This document shows positions 1-9,287 of a stretch of 64,000 nt of DNA, one piece after another. The notes beneath the pieces are model-generated. The model made no database searches, was not told the DNA's origin, and saw nothing but the letters and a program-made list of their open reading frames with translations. Both the position numbers and the translations under genes were made by a program. The stretch is from Paenibacillus sp. yr247. GTDB lineage: Bacteria; Bacillota; Bacilli; Paenibacillales; NBRC-103111. Within the stretch, counting starts at the first letter, position 1, and each line of letters opens with the position of its first letter. Where the stretch lies: NCBI RefSeq assembly GCF_900103825.1, contig NZ_FNIF01000001.1, positions 496,001 through 560,000 on the forward strand, in the 5' to 3' direction.

Positions 1-2
1 GG

Positions 3-722
3 GATTGGGTCGAGCGGGCAGCCGAGCAGCATGCTGTGAAGCTAACTGACTTTCTGGATCCCAGACAGGCTTCTATTCTAACATCACTTGTAAACCGACA
101 CCCCGATGTTCACTGCCGGCTAGATGGCGGATACGCAGCAGCCGAACGAAGAAGGGCATTGATTGCACCTGATTACCGTTCTTTGGAAGGGGAAGATATG
201 GAGATGGCGGTCCTGTCCGTTTCTTCCGGTGACGGCAAATTTCTAACACTAGAATATGGAGATTACATGGGCGCCATTCTTGGACTCGGCATGAAGCGAG
301 ACAAGGTTGGCGATATTCAAGTTATAGAAGGTGGCTGCCATTTTCTGGTTACCCGGGACGCGGCTGATTATTTGCATTTAAACTTGTCTCAGGTGCACAA
401 GGTTCATGTGCAAACGGAACTGCTGCCGCTGGATAAGCTGGAACTAGCATCGGTAAAATTGGACGAGCTGACCTTGTCTGTTGCATCCATGCGAATGGAC
501 GGAATTGTAAGCGATGTATTTAGGCTAAGCAGAGCGAAGGTCTTGATGCCTATTCAAGCTGGACGCTGCCGCGTCAATTGGAAGCTTGAGGAAGATCCAA
601 GCAAACCACTTAAAGAAGGCGATATGGTTTCCATGCAAGGATTTGGTAGATTCAAGGTGCTTGAAGTGGAAGGTGTAACGAAAAAAGGAAGAATTCGTGT
701 GAAGATCGGCAAGTTTGCATGA
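3..722 (+). CDS. ylmH: YlmH-like S4-domain RNA-binding protein (5' end outside window)
   Basis: RNA-binding protein of the YlmH family, encoded in the division cluster just before divIVA and linked in Bacilli to ribosome rescue and cell division. The frame is open to the left edge, so the gene starts outside the window; by comparison with remembered B. subtilis YlmH (257 aa) about 25-30 N-terminal residues are missing. Family landmarks are the TDFLDPRQ block, the RLDGGY/ERRRA/APDY block, GAILGLGMKRDKVGD, and a C-terminal S4 domain (VASMRMDGIVSDVFRLSR ending GRFKVLEVEGVTKKGR). A GTG at 36 is available as a start but lies inside conserved sequence, so it is probably internal. The next gene is divIVA after about 160 bases. 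Confidence 0.9.
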   Translation, partial: DWVERAAEQHAVKLTDFLDPRQASILTSLVNRHPDVHCRLDGGYAAAERRRALIAPDYRSLEGEDMEMAVLSVSSGDGKFLTLEYGDYMGAILGLGMKRDKVGDIQVIEGGCHFLVTRDAADYLHLNLSQVHKVHVQTELLPLDKLELASVKLDELTLSVASMRMDGIVSDVFRLSRAKVLMPIQAGRCRVNWKLEEDPSKPLKEGDMVSMQGFGRFKVLEVEGVTKKGRIRVKIGKFA

Positions 723-723
723 A

Positions 724-742
724 CGTGGATAATTTATCCACG
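724..742. repeat. Perfect 19-bp palindrome after ylmH
   Basis: The 19 bases beginning one base after the ylmH stop form a perfect 9+1+9 inverted repeat. Each arm reads TTATCCACG outward, one base off the DnaA box TTATCCACA. It could act as a weak hairpin terminator, but no T run follows. The DnaA-box resemblance may be chance. Confidence 0.5.
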
Positions 743-831
743 AACTTTGCAGGAATTGCTTATTTTCTGTCGAACTCATTCAGTATAGATGTGGGTTCAA
801 ACTAGCTTTCTTATGAAGAAAGTTCAGCTTA

Positions 832-872
832 TGCTTGCGAATTCAGTTTTGCTACGCAAAACGCTAAGGAGG
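832..872 (+). promoter_or_regulatory. Hairpin-SD leader element, copy 1 (divIVA)
   Basis: A GCTTGCGA block is followed by the hairpin GTTTTGC-TAC-GCAAAAC and, after a few bases, by AAGGAGG, the ribosome-binding site of divIVA. The same arrangement occurs upstream of pyrR and carB, the ABC exporter gene at 13769 and the CBS gene at 61209. Function is unknown; the position suggests effects on translation initiation or mRNA stability. Confidence 0.6.
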
Positions 873-879
873 GGCACTG

Positions 880-1356
880 ATGCCATTAACACCGTTAGAT
901 ATACACAATAAGGAGTTTTCACGCTCGTTTCGCGGCTATGATGAAGATCAAGTGAATGAATTCCTCGATCAAGTCATTAAGGATTACGAGGCGTTGATTC
1001 GCGAGAATAAAGACTTACAGAATCAAACGGTGACGCTGCAAGAGCGTTTGGATCACTTCACGAATATCGAAGATTCGTTAAGCAAAACGATCATCGTTGC
1101 CCAAGAAGCAGCGGATGAAGTCAGAAGCAATGCCAAGAAAGAAGCACAGCTTATCTTGAAGGAAGCCGAGAAAAATGCAGACCGGATTATTAACGAATCC
1201 CTGACGCGTTCTCGTAAGGTTGCTTTAGAGATTGAAGAACTGAAGAAGCAGGCATCGATTTACCGCACGCGTTTCCGGACGCTGCTCGAAGCTCAGCTAG
1301 AGCTGTTGAACACAGAAGGCTGGCAAAGCATGCAGTTTGAGATTAAAGAAGAATAG
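880..1356 (+). CDS. divIVA: DivIVA cell-division / polar targeting protein
   Basis: Coiled-coil protein that binds negatively curved membrane at septa and poles and recruits partner proteins. The 158-aa product starts MPLTPLDIHNKEF, and the membrane-insertion pair Phe17-Arg18 is present in SFRGYDED. The rest is heptad-rich coiled coil (roughly 30-60 and 70-140) ending in an acidic tail. The start is supported by a strong AAGGAGG 7-8 bases upstream, part of the hairpin-SD element. It sits between ylmH and the ileS T-box, the usual order in Bacilli. Function is assigned from family similarity. Confidence 0.97.
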   Translation: MPLTPLDIHNKEFSRSFRGYDEDQVNEFLDQVIKDYEALIRENKDLQNQTVTLQERLDHFTNIEDSLSKTIIVAQEAADEVRSNAKKEAQLILKEAEKNADRIINESLTRSRKVALEIEELKKQASIYRTRFRTLLEAQLELLNTEGWQSMQFEIKEE

Positions 1357-1383
1357 AAATGTGGTTCTTTGACGGTTGTCATA

Positions 1384-1412
1384 TTGACTATGCTTGACGA
1401 ATTCGTTATACT
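1384..1412 (+). promoter_or_regulatory. Sigma-A type promoter of the ileS T-box transcript
   Basis: TTGACT at 1384-1389 and TATACT at 1407-1412 are separated by 17 bases, which fits a housekeeping promoter. The predicted start near 1419 lies just before T-box stem I. Confidence 0.6.
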
Positions 1413-1429
1413 CCTGTTAAATGTATCTC

Positions 1430-1697
1430 AGTAAAGCTATGACTGGAACGAGTAGGACGTTAAAGCAGTGCCAGCGAATTAGGGTTTTGGTGTGAGCCTA
1501 ATCTCTGCAGCGTACCGAATATCCCCCAGGAGCGTCTCTTGAATCGAGTAGAGAGAAACGGGTCATGCCGTTACACATGATCGAGTGATAAAGCGATGAT
1601 TTACACGCCTTTGAGCGTTTGTTCATTTTGCTTTTTAACGAGGGTGGTACCGCGAGTTGAGTTTCTCGTCCCTTTTGGGATGAGAGGCTTTTTTTGT
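1430..1697 (+). promoter_or_regulatory. T-box leader (isoleucine) with terminator, controls ileS
   Basis: A tRNA-sensing riboswitch. The canonical T-box sequence AGGGTGGTACCGCG is at 1641-1654. Stem I features include an AGTA turn near 1451, the GGTGTGAGCC block near 1490, and GAAT followed by the specifier ATC at 1521-1523, which matches isoleucine. The terminator pairs TCTCGTCCC (from 1664) with GGGATGAGA and ends in a T run to about 1697. Uncharged tRNA-Ile is expected to stabilise the antiterminator and allow transcription of ileS. The exact 5' boundary is estimated. Confidence 0.93.
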
Positions 1698-1739
1698 TTT
1701 CTAGCTAAAAAGATTGAGGGTAAGAATGGAGTGGTTGAA

Positions 1740-4508
1740 TTGGATTATGGTAAAACATTAAATTTATTGCAAACGGAGTTTCCGATGAGAGGTAACTTAC
1801 CTCAGGCGGAACCGAAAATTCAAGAGCATTGGGAAGCTGAAGACATCTATGCCAAAGTGCAGGAGAGTCGCAAAGGCAGAACCAAATTTATTTTACATGA
1901 CGGACCTCCATACGCGAACGGAGATATTCATATTGGGCATGCGCTGAACAAGGTATTGAAAGATATCATTGTGCGATTCAAAACGCTGCAAGGCTTCGAT
2001 GCACCCTATGTACCAGGCTGGGACACACACGGCTTGCCGATTGAGCAGGTGATTACGAACAGCGGGAAAGTCGATCGTAAAAAAATGACCGTCCCTGAGT
2101 TCCGTGAATATTGCAAAGAGTACGCATTGCTATCCGTAGAGAAACAGAAGAGTCAATTTCAACGTCTGGGTATCCGCGGCGACTGGAAGAACCCTTATAT
2201 CACTCTACAACCGGATTATGAAGCGCAACAAATTCGGGTATTTGGCAAAATGGTACAAAAAGGCTACGTCTACAAGGGTTTGAAGCCGGTCTATTGGTCC
2301 CCATCCTCGGAGAGCGCACTCGCGGAGGCTGAGATTGAGTACAAAGAAAAAACATCCACTTCTATTTACGTAGCGTTTCCAATTAAAGATGGAAAAGGAA
2401 AGCTGCCGCAAGATGCTGCGATTGTGATCTGGACGACGACAGCCTGGACGCTGCCAGCGAATCTAGGGATCTCCTTACATCCAGAATTCGACTATGCCGT
2501 GGTTCAAGCGAACGGTAAGAAATATGTACTCGCTCAAGGCTTGCTTGCAGCTGCATCGAAAGAAATTGGCTGGAGCGATTATGAAGTGTTGTCTACGGTA
2601 AAAGGGAGTGAGCTGGAATTTGTTACATGTCAGCATCCATTCTATGACCGGGAATCCCTTGTAATGGTTGGCGAACATGTGACATTAGAAGCAGGTACTG
2701 GCTGCGTGCATACGGCTCCTGGACACGGGGAGGATGACTTCGCAATCGGACAACGTTATAACATCGGAGTGCTTTGTCCGGTAGATGATCAAGGGCATTT
2801 TACAGCCGAAGCGCCGGGCTTCGAAGGTATGTTCTATGAAAAAGGCGGCAAGCTAATCATAGAAAAGCTGCAAGAATCTGGTCTATTGCTTAAAGCTGGA
2901 GAAATACAGCATCAATACGCTCATGATTGGCGGACGAAGAAGCCTGTTATTTACCGTGCAACTGAGCAGTGGTTTGCCTCTATCGATAAATTCAGACAAG
3001 AGATGCTGGATGAAATCAAGCAAGTAAAGTGGACGCCGGAGTGGGGAGAAATCCGCCTGCATAACATGATAGCTGACCGCGGAGACTGGTGTATTTCGAG
3101 GCAGCGTGCATGGGGTGTGCCAATTCCAATCTTCTATTGTCGCAGCTGTAATGAACCGCTCGTCAATGAGCAAACGATCGAGCATGTGGCTCAGCTATTT
3201 GAGCAAGAAGGCTCAAATGCTTGGTTTATCAAGGAAGAGAAAGACCTTCTTCCGGGAGAGACTAACTGTACCAAATGTGGTCATGGCGAGTTCCGTAAGG
3301 AAACGGACATCATGGATGTATGGTTTGACTCCGGTTCCAGCCATATAGCTGTTCTAGAATCTCGCCCTGAGCTGCAGTGGCCTGCGGACCTATACTTGGA
3401 AGGTTCCGATCAGTACCGTGGTTGGTTCAACTCCTCCCTCATTACAGGTGTTGCTACAAGAGAGAAATCGCCATATAAAGGCATTCTCAGCCATGGTTTT
3501 ACGCTTGATGGAGAAGGACGTAAGATGTCCAAGTCGATCGGAAATACCATTGATCCTAATGTAGTCTGCGGGAAGCTTGGTGCTGATATCTTGCGTCTGT
3601 GGGTATCCTCAGTCGATTATCAATCGGATCACCGGATTTCGGATAATATCCTGAATCAAACGACGGAAGTATACCGCAAAATCCGAAACACCATGCGGTT
3701 CTTGCTTGGTAACTTGAATCATTTCAACCCAGCAACAGATCGTGTAGCAACCGGCAGTTTATCCGAACTTGACCGTTATGCGCTAATTCGCCTGAACCGC
3801 ATGATTGAGAAGGTAGTGAAAGCTTACGAGGCTTATGAATTTCATGTTGTTTACCAAACGATTCATCATTTTTGCGCAGTTGAAATGAGCTCGTTCTACC
3901 TAGATATCATCAAGGATCGTTTGTACGCGAATGCACCTCATGATCCTGCTCGTAAAGCTTCGCAAACGGTGCTATACGCGTCACTAATCGCTGTAACTAA
4001 GCTGATTTCTCCGATTCTTCCCCATACAGCAGACGAAGTATGGAAGTACATTCCTGGAGAAGAGCTGAGCAGTGTACAGCTCGCGGAGCTGCCAGAAGTG
4101 GATTCAAGCTTGTATAATGAGCAATTGGAAAATAAATGGAATAGTTTCCTCGATGTGAGAGATGAAGTTCTGAAGGCTCTCGAGGAAGCACGTAAAGAAA
4201 AGGTCATCGGTAACTCGTTAGGGGCAGCTGTAAACCTGTATCCCAATGAAACAACGTTCAACTTACTAACCCAGTTGGAGCAATTGGATCAGTTGTTTAT
4301 CGTATCTGCTGTCAGTGTGCATCAGCCGGGAACAGGGGTGCCTGAAGGGGCTTTTCAATCGAAGGATGTTGCCATTGCTATTGCTGTAGCAGAAGGCGAA
4401 AAGTGTGAGCGCTGCTGGATAGTGACCCCAGAGGTTGGGCAAAGTAAAGAGCATCCGACGCTTTGTGCCAGATGTAATGACGTTGTAACGGCTCATTACC
4501 ACGAGTGA
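1740..4508 (+). CDS. ileS: Isoleucyl-tRNA synthetase
   Basis: Charges tRNA-Ile. The TTG at 1740 is chosen as start: GGAG at 1728-1731 is 8 bases upstream, and the product then begins [20 protein letters not shown], aligning with remembered B. subtilis IleS (922 aa here, 921 there). An in-frame GTG at 1731 is an alternative. The longer open frame from 1596 runs through the T-box and is not used. Class I signatures are [15 protein letters not shown] (HIGH) and [13 protein letters not shown] (KMSKS). The CP1 editing domain is present ([27 protein letters not shown]). The C-terminal zinc knuckle CERCW...CARC is intact. Confidence 0.97.
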   Translation: MDYGKTLNLLQTEFPMRGNLPQAEPKIQEHWEAEDIYAKVQESRKGRTKFILHDGPPYANGDIHIGHALNKVLKDIIVRFKTLQGFDAPYVPGWDTHGLPIEQVITNSGKVDRKKMTVPEFREYCKEYALLSVEKQKSQFQRLGIRGDWKNPYITLQPDYEAQQIRVFGKMVQKGYVYKGLKPVYWSPSSESALAEAEIEYKEKTSTSIYVAFPIKDGKGKLPQDAAIVIWTTTAWTLPANLGISLHPEFDYAVVQANGKKYVLAQGLLAAASKEIGWSDYEVLSTVKGSELEFVTCQHPFYDRESLVMVGEHVTLEAGTGCVHTAPGHGEDDFAIGQRYNIGVLCPVDDQGHFTAEAPGFEGMFYEKGGKLIIEKLQESGLLLKAGEIQHQYAHDWRTKKPVIYRATEQWFASIDKFRQEMLDEIKQVKWTPEWGEIRLHNMIADRGDWCISRQRAWGVPIPIFYCRSCNEPLVNEQTIEHVAQLFEQEGSNAWFIKEEKDLLPGETNCTKCGHGEFRKETDIMDVWFDSGSSHIAVLESRPELQWPADLYLEGSDQYRGWFNSSLITGVATREKSPYKGILSHGFTLDGEGRKMSKSIGNTIDPNVVCGKLGADILRLWVSSVDYQSDHRISDNILNQTTEVYRKIRNTMRFLLGNLNHFNPATDRVATGSLSELDRYALIRLNRMIEKVVKAYEAYEFHVVYQTIHHFCAVEMSSFYLDIIKDRLYANAPHDPARKASQTVLYASLIAVTKLISPILPHTADEVWKYIPGEELSSVQLAELPEVDSSLYNEQLENKWNSFLDVRDEVLKALEEARKEKVIGNSLGAAVNLYPNETTFNLLTQLEQLDQLFIVSAVSVHQPGTGVPEGAFQSKDVAIAIAVAEGEKCERCWIVTPEVGQSKEHPTLCARCNDVVTAHYHE

Positions 4509-4516
4509 TAAAGGAA

Positions 4517-4552
4517 ACAAACGAGCTGTCGCTTCAAGCGAAGCTCGTTTGT
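4517..4552. terminator. Hairpin between convergent ileS and the dksA-like gene
   Basis: ACAAACGAGCT pairs with AGCTCGTTTGT, with a further inner TCGCTT/AAGCGA pairing. It lies between two converging genes and probably ends both transcripts, although the T runs are short. Confidence 0.65.
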
Positions 4553-4562
4553 CCTGTTTATT

Positions 4563-5306
4563 CTAGAGCTGCTCGTCGTACGAGGGTGAAAGATTTTCTG
4601 GTTCGAGAAGTGGATCTCCTTCGCCATTATGCATATAATCGCGGTAGGCTTTGCTTCGTACGATTGTGACATGTTCACCATACAAGTCAGTCGCTACAAA
4701 GCTCTCAAAAGACTCAACATAGCCTTCGTGTTCATCGGCTTCAATATACATCTCGTTGTAGTTTTCAACGTTCGAGTCTTCAGCAAATGCAGGTGTATTG
4801 GATGTGCCCCAACTTTCAACGATTTGCCAGGCATCTTCGCCATCAAATTCGGTCTCATCGTTGCGTTCATCAAAGCTCGTTCGGCCAAAAGGCGGAAAGA
4901 GCACTTGTTCTTCGACGGGCCTTCTGAAGGATTGGTTAGGATCAGGTACATGTTCTAAGCAGTATAGTGTGGTAGGAATAGCTTGAAGGCGTTCGAATGG
5001 AATCGGTTTTTTGCAAAATACACAAATGCCATAATCCCCACTTTCCATGTGAGCTAAGGCTTCATCCACTTGCTGTAAATGAAATTCTGCATGTTCATTG
5101 AGAGAAATATCTTTCTCGCGTTCATAAATTTCTGTAGCGATATCTCCCGGATGGTTATCATACATGGAGAGCTCGCCCGTACTATCTGTGAATGAATTGG
5201 ACAGGCCAAAATTATCATTCGTGGCAAAGTGTTTTTCGAGATCAAGCTTTTCCTCCAATAATTGCAGATACAATTCTTTTAATTGCTCCTCGGTTAAATG
5301 GCTCAT
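4563..5306 (-). CDS. TraR/DksA-type zinc-finger protein (YteA-like)
   Basis: A 247-aa protein with an N-terminal helical region (1-95) and a C4-type finger, CVFCKKPIPFERLQ...LYCLEH, at about 95-120, as in DksA/TraR-type proteins. In Bacillus the YteA/YlyA members of this group sit at this position between ileS and lspA and are associated with RNA polymerase or sporulation gene expression. The second half is acidic and low in recognisable motifs. It is encoded against its neighbours. No specific target can be inferred from the sequence. Confidence 0.85.
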   Translation of the reverse strand: MSHLTEEQLKELYLQLLEEKLDLEKHFATNDNFGLSNSFTDSTGELSMYDNHPGDIATEIYEREKDISLNEHAEFHLQQVDEALAHMESGDYGICVFCKKPIPFERLQAIPTTLYCLEHVPDPNQSFRRPVEEQVLFPPFGRTSFDERNDETEFDGEDAWQIVESWGTSNTPAFAEDSNVENYNEMYIEADEHEGYVESFESFVATDLYGEHVTIVRSKAYRDYMHNGEGDPLLEPENLSPSYDEQL

Positions 5307-5407
5307 AGGTCGTACAGCTCCCTTCTAACACCTGATCCATACCGTTATAATGCCGAGTGGCAGCTTTTTTTAGTGAGGTAATTCCTTGAAAATAAGGAAC
5401 CGTTCAT

Positions 5408-5426
5408 GCTTACGAAATTTAGGAGG
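5408..5426 (+). promoter_or_regulatory. Reduced hairpin-SD leader element (lspA)
   Basis: GCTTACGAA followed directly by ATTTAGGAGG precedes lspA. It matches the 5' block and SD of the element seen before pyrR and carB but lacks the central hairpin, so it may be a reduced form or a chance match. Confidence 0.35.
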
Positions 5427-5434
5427 AAAAGATT

Positions 5435-5953
5435 ATGAGATATTATTTTTATGCGCTTATTGTATTTATTTTGGATCAAGTGTCCAAATGGTTCATTATG
5501 AAACGTATTCCACTAGGCGAAGAGCGTCCGGTACTCGGTGATTTCTTCATCATTACCTCGCATCGTAATAGGGGCGCTGCATTCGGTATTTTGCAAAACC
5601 AAAGATGGTTTTTCATTGTGATTACGCTTGTTGTTGTGATTGGGATTCTCTGGTACATTCGTCGAACGATTCGCGAAGGAAAAACGTTGTTATCTTTTGC
5701 TCTAAGTCTGCTGCTCGGAGGAGCTATCGGTAATTTCATTGATCGTGCTTTATTCGGTGAAGTTGTGGATTTCCTGCAGTTTACTTTCGATTTTAGCTTG
5801 TTCGGCAAAGCGATATACTACGTTTATCCGATTTTCAATTTAGCTGATTCCGCCATCGTGATCGGGGTTATCCTGATTTTCTTAGACTCATTACTTGCTT
5901 GGAGAAAAGAAAAAAAAGGAGCCGCTCATGAACACAAATCAGACCTCGTCTGA
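5435..5953 (+). CDS. lspA: Lipoprotein signal peptidase (signal peptidase II)
   Basis: Membrane aspartyl protease that removes signal peptides from diacylglyceryl-modified prolipoproteins. The 172-aa product has four predicted membrane segments and the family motifs NRGAAFGIL, GGAIGNFIDR and FNLADSA; the catalytic aspartates are Asp103 and Asp138. AGGAGG lies 8-9 bases before the ATG. The 3' end overlaps rluD by 26 bases, which suggests translational coupling. The many lipoproteins in this window (SBP, two adaptors, SodC) would be substrates. Confidence 0.97.
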   Translation: MRYYFYALIVFILDQVSKWFIMKRIPLGEERPVLGDFFIITSHRNRGAAFGILQNQRWFFIVITLVVVIGILWYIRRTIREGKTLLSFALSLLLGGAIGNFIDRALFGEVVDFLQFTFDFSLFGKAIYYVYPIFNLADSAIVIGVILIFLDSLLAWRKEKKGAAHEHKSDLV

Positions 5954-6878
5954 AGCCGCGACAAATGATGTGGTCGAATGGATGGTTGAAAAACAGTATG
6001 CCAAGGAACGTATCGATAAATTCATAACGGATGCATTGGAAGAAGATGTGTCAAGAACGCTAATTCAGCAATGGGTCAAAGATGGGCATGTTAAAGTGAA
6101 CGGGAAAGCCATTAAACCAAACTATAAGTTGTCAGAGCATGATGTTATTGGGCTACAAATTCCAGAACCTCAAGGTGTTGAGCTTGCCGCGGAAAACATT
6201 CCGCTAAATGTGGTATATGAAGATGCTGACGTCATCGTGATCAATAAGCAGCGGGGACTTGTCGTTCATCCGGCACCAGGACATTATTCAGGTACGTTGG
6301 TTAACGCGTTAATGTACCATTGCAAGGATTTATCCGGTATAAACGGAGAACTGCGCCCTGGTATTGTGCATCGGATTGATAAGGACACTTCAGGTCTTAT
6401 TATGTCAGCAAAGAACGATAAAGCACATGCAAGCTTGGCCGAGCAGTTGAAGGCTCATACGGTTAATCGCAAGTATGTTGCTTTGGTTCATGGGAACCTT
6501 CAGCATGATCAGGGGACTATTGACGCTCCAATTGGACGGGATTCACATGATCGCAAAATGTATACCGTTACGGAAAAAAACAGTAAACAAGCGGTGACTC
6601 ATTTCGTAGTTATCGAGCGCTTTGGCGATTTCACGTTGGTTGAGCTGAAACTGGAAACAGGAAGAACCCACCAAATTCGTGTGCATATGAAATTCATTGG
6701 CCATCCCCTAGTTGGCGATCCCATGTATGGCAAGAGCAAAGGGATGCTGATGGACGGGCAAGCGCTGCATGCAGCCATTTTGGGCTTCAAGCATCCACGC
6801 ACGGGGGAATGGTTGCAATTTGAAGCACCGATTCCAGCTGATATGGAGTACCTTCTGCAAACAATAAGAACATCCTAG
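5928..6878 (+). CDS. RluD-family 23S rRNA pseudouridine synthase (YlyB-like)
   Basis: Pseudouridine synthase of the RluA/RluD family, 316 aa. The ATG at 5928 is preferred to the longer frame at 5895 because AAAGGAG precedes it by 6-7 bases and the extension only translates lspA in another frame. An S4-like RNA-binding domain spans about 25-85 (ERIDKFITDALEEDVSRTLIQ). The catalytic core holds HRIDKDTSG with Asp151 as the expected nucleophile, followed by GRTHQIRVHM. In Bacilli this gene (ylyB) lies between lspA and pyrR; here patA, dapL/dapH and an exporter are interposed before pyrR. Confidence 0.93.
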   Translation: MNTNQTSSEAATNDVVEWMVEKQYAKERIDKFITDALEEDVSRTLIQQWVKDGHVKVNGKAIKPNYKLSEHDVIGLQIPEPQGVELAAENIPLNVVYEDADVIVINKQRGLVVHPAPGHYSGTLVNALMYHCKDLSGINGELRPGIVHRIDKDTSGLIMSAKNDKAHASLAEQLKAHTVNRKYVALVHGNLQHDQGTIDAPIGRDSHDRKMYTVTEKNSKQAVTHFVVIERFGDFTLVELKLETGRTHQIRVHMKFIGHPLVGDPMYGKSKGMLMDGQALHAAILGFKHPRTGEWLQFEAPIPADMEYLLQTIRTS

Positions 6879-6909
6879 GGTTCTTCCCACTGGGAGAGGA
6901 GTGAATCAC

Positions 6910-8067
6910 ATGGAGCATCTGATTAATCCAAAAGTTAAAGACATTCAAATTTCTGGCATACGCAAAATCTCAAATCTCGTAAGCACCATTCCAGGCGCAC
7001 TGACGTTAACGATTGGACAGCCTGATTTCCCGACGCCGCGGCATATAATTGAGGCTGGGCAGAGGGCTTTGGATCAAAATAAAACGGTGTATACCCAAAA
7101 TCACGGTCTATTAGAGTTGCGCGAAGCGGCATCGGACTTCGTTCGTAACAAGTATGGCCAGGAATATCGGGCGGCTGACGAAATTATCGTTACGGCTGGA
7201 GCGAGTCAAGCGGTTGACATTACGTTACGTACCATTCTTACACCTGGTGCGGAAGTTATCATTCCTGCGCCTATTTACCCTGGATACGAACCGCTAATCC
7301 GATTAGCAGGCGGAGTTCCTGTCTATGTCGATACAAGAACGAATGGCTTGAAATTAACCGCTGAGTTACTTGAGCCTTATCTAACGGCTAACACGCGCTG
7401 CATTATCTTATGCTATCCGTCTAATCCTACAGGTCAAGTACTTACAGAGCAGGAATTGGCCGATTTAGCCCAATTATTAGAAGATCGAGAATTGTTTATA
7501 TTATCGGATGAAATCTACAGTGAGCTTGTATATGGTGATCGCCATCACTCCATTGCGACAATTGGCAAGCTCCGTGAGAAAACGATTGTCATTAATGGTT
7601 TATCCAAATCGCACGCTATGACAGGCTGGCGTGTTGGTTTCACATTGGCGCCGGCTTATATCACAGAGCATATGGTAAAGGTTCACCAATATAATGTGAC
7701 CTGCGCGAGCTCAATAAGCCAATATGCGGCACTGGAGGCTTTGACAGTTGGGGTGAATGATGCGCTGCCCATGCGGAACGCTTATGAAGGTCGTAGGAAT
7801 TATGTCTATGATCGGCTGAAGGCTATGGGTTTCGACTTGGAAAAGCCGGACGGCGCTTTTTATTTGTTCCCTTCGATTGCAAAATTCGGATTATCATCTC
7901 AGGACTTTACAATGAGGCTGCTTCATGAGGAGCATGTTGCCGTTGTTCCTGGTGATGCGTTTACCTCATATGGAGAAGGCTTTATCCGTATTTCATATGC
8001 CTATTCACAGGAAGTATTGGAGCAGTCACTTGATCGTGTAGCACGATTTGTAAGTAAGCTAACTTGA
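6910..8067 (+). CDS. patA: PLP aminotransferase, PatA-like (N-acetyl-LL-DAP aminotransferase)
   Basis: Class I/II aminotransferase of 385 aa, very close in text to remembered B. subtilis PatA, which acts on N-acetyl-L,L-diaminopimelate and related substrates. ATG 6910 gives MEHLINPK and has AGGAG 8 bases upstream; the GTG at 6901 overlaps that SD and is unlikely. The PLP lysine is Lys233 in NGLSKSHAMTGW, and YPSNPTG and SDEIYSEL are present. It converges on dapL and dapH, the flanking steps of the same acetylated diaminopimelate branch, which strongly supports this role over a general aromatic aminotransferase. Confidence 0.92.
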   Translation: MEHLINPKVKDIQISGIRKISNLVSTIPGALTLTIGQPDFPTPRHIIEAGQRALDQNKTVYTQNHGLLELREAASDFVRNKYGQEYRAADEIIVTAGASQAVDITLRTILTPGAEVIIPAPIYPGYEPLIRLAGGVPVYVDTRTNGLKLTAELLEPYLTANTRCIILCYPSNPTGQVLTEQELADLAQLLEDRELFILSDEIYSELVYGDRHHSIATIGKLREKTIVINGLSKSHAMTGWRVGFTLAPAYITEHMVKVHQYNVTCASSISQYAALEALTVGVNDALPMRNAYEGRRNYVYDRLKAMGFDLEKPDGAFYLFPSIAKFGLSSQDFTMRLLHEEHVAVVPGDAFTSYGEGFIRISYAYSQEVLEQSLDRVARFVSKLT

Positions 8068-8092
8068 TCCAGGTGATTCTTCAGTTATTCAT

Positions 8093-8134
8093 AAAAAAAC
8101 CTCCAAATCCACAAAAGTGGGCTGGAGGTTTTTC
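8093..8134. terminator. Bidirectional terminator between patA and dapL
   Basis: AACCTCCA (8098-8105) pairs with TGGAGGTT (8123-8130), with an inner CCAC/GTGG pair. A and T runs flank both sides, so it can end transcription in both directions. Confidence 0.85.
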
Positions 8135-8144
8135 TTTGCTTATT

Positions 8145-9266
8145 TTAGTTAGATTTAAAACGAAGATAAGCGGTTATGGTATCTATGGCAATATGAATGG
8201 CACGCTCATCTGGCTCAAGCTTGGCATTGTGCAGACCATGAGGAGTGTCTACCCCTAACCAGAACATGAAGCCAGGTATTTGCTCCAAAAAGTAGCCAAA
8301 ATCTTCGCCAGTCATCGCTTCTGTACATTCCACAAGCTGTAGTTTATCGCTTCCGCGAAGCCAGTACATGAATTCCAGTGTCAAAGCAGGATCATTAAAT
8401 ACTTGGCGGTAATTCGAGCCATAATCAATAGTGGCTTTGCACTCGAAGGAACTTTCGATACCTGCTGCTACGGCTTCGATACGTTTTTTGATCTTGCTCA
8501 TCGAATCAGCGGAGAGGGTGCGAATCGTGCCTTCTAAGCGGGCTTTTTCTGCTATGATGTTTTGCTTGGTTCCAGCTTCCATTTTGCCAATCGTAATGAC
8601 GGCCGAATCAAGCGGATTCACATTACGAGAAACGATGGTGTGTAATTGACCAACCATTTGTGTCGCCGCAACGATCATATCATTCGCTTGATGCGGATAA
8701 GCAGCATGTCCGCCTTTGCCTAAGAGGTCGATGAACAGCTCAGATGTATTTGCAAACAAGATCTCCGGCCGTGTGGCAATCGTACCTACCGGATACTCGG
8801 GAGCTATATGGAGAGCGACCATCTGGTCGGGCTTCCAATCCTGCAATTCTTCAGCAGCAAGCATGGGTAATGCGCCACCTGGACCTTCCTCTGCTGGTTG
8901 AAAAAGAACAACCAAGTCATCCTGCATCGGTTCTTGAGCGAAATGGGCAACAACGCCCATCCCAATCGACATGTGAAAATCATGCCCGCAAGCATGCATG
9001 TAACCCGGATGCTGGGAGGGAAATGGAAGAGAGGTCTCTTCCGTGATTGGTAGTCCATCCATGTCCGCACGGTATCCGAAGCGTTTGGTAGGATTCGTAC
9101 CTTTGATATATACCAAAATGCCTGTGCGCCACGTGCGGATAGCTATTCTATCCTGAGGAAGCTTAGCTAGATTGTCAAGAAGAAGCTGTTGCGTCTTGAA
9201 CTCTTGGAAGCCCGGCTCCGGAATTTGGTGAAGCTGACGGCGCAGCTCTATAAATGGGCTAAGCAT
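8145..9266 (-). CDS. dapL: N-acetyldiaminopimelate deacetylase (M20 family)
   Basis: M20-family metalloamidohydrolase of 373 aa, the length of B. subtilis YkuR/DapL, which removes acetate from N-acetyl-LL-diaminopimelate. Metal-binding and catalytic signatures are [23 protein letters not shown] and [11 protein letters not shown]; a dimerisation (lid) domain occupies roughly 180-290. It lies 21 bases downstream of dapH on the same strand and is likely co-transcribed. A general aminoacylase role is the alternative, but the dapH neighbour makes the DAP assignment firm. Confidence 0.93.
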   Translation of the reverse strand: MLSPFIELRRQLHQIPEPGFQEFKTQQLLLDNLAKLPQDRIAIRTWRTGILVYIKGTNPTKRFGYRADMDGLPITEETSLPFPSQHPGYMHACGHDFHMSIGMGVVAHFAQEPMQDDLVVLFQPAEEGPGGALPMLAAEELQDWKPDQMVALHIAPEYPVGTIATRPEILFANTSELFIDLLGKGGHAAYPHQANDMIVAATQMVGQLHTIVSRNVNPLDSAVITIGKMEAGTKQNIIAEKARLEGTIRTLSADSMSKIKKRIEAVAAGIESSFECKATIDYGSNYRQVFNDPALTLEFMYWLRGSDKLQLVECTEAMTGEDFGYFLEQIPGFMFWLGVDTPHGLHNAKLEPDERAIHIAIDTITAYLRFKSN

Positions 9267-9287
9267 GGCGAATCCCTCCAGAACACC

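Noticed and set aside
1596..1739. N-terminal extension of ileS from an ATG at 1596
   Set aside because: The extension translates the T-box and its terminator; TTG 1740 has a proper SD and gives the family N-terminus.
2883..3185. Antisense frames inside ileS, carB, the RND pump and other large genes
   Set aside because: All lie opposite or out of frame with strongly conserved coding sequence and lack SDs; they are shadows.
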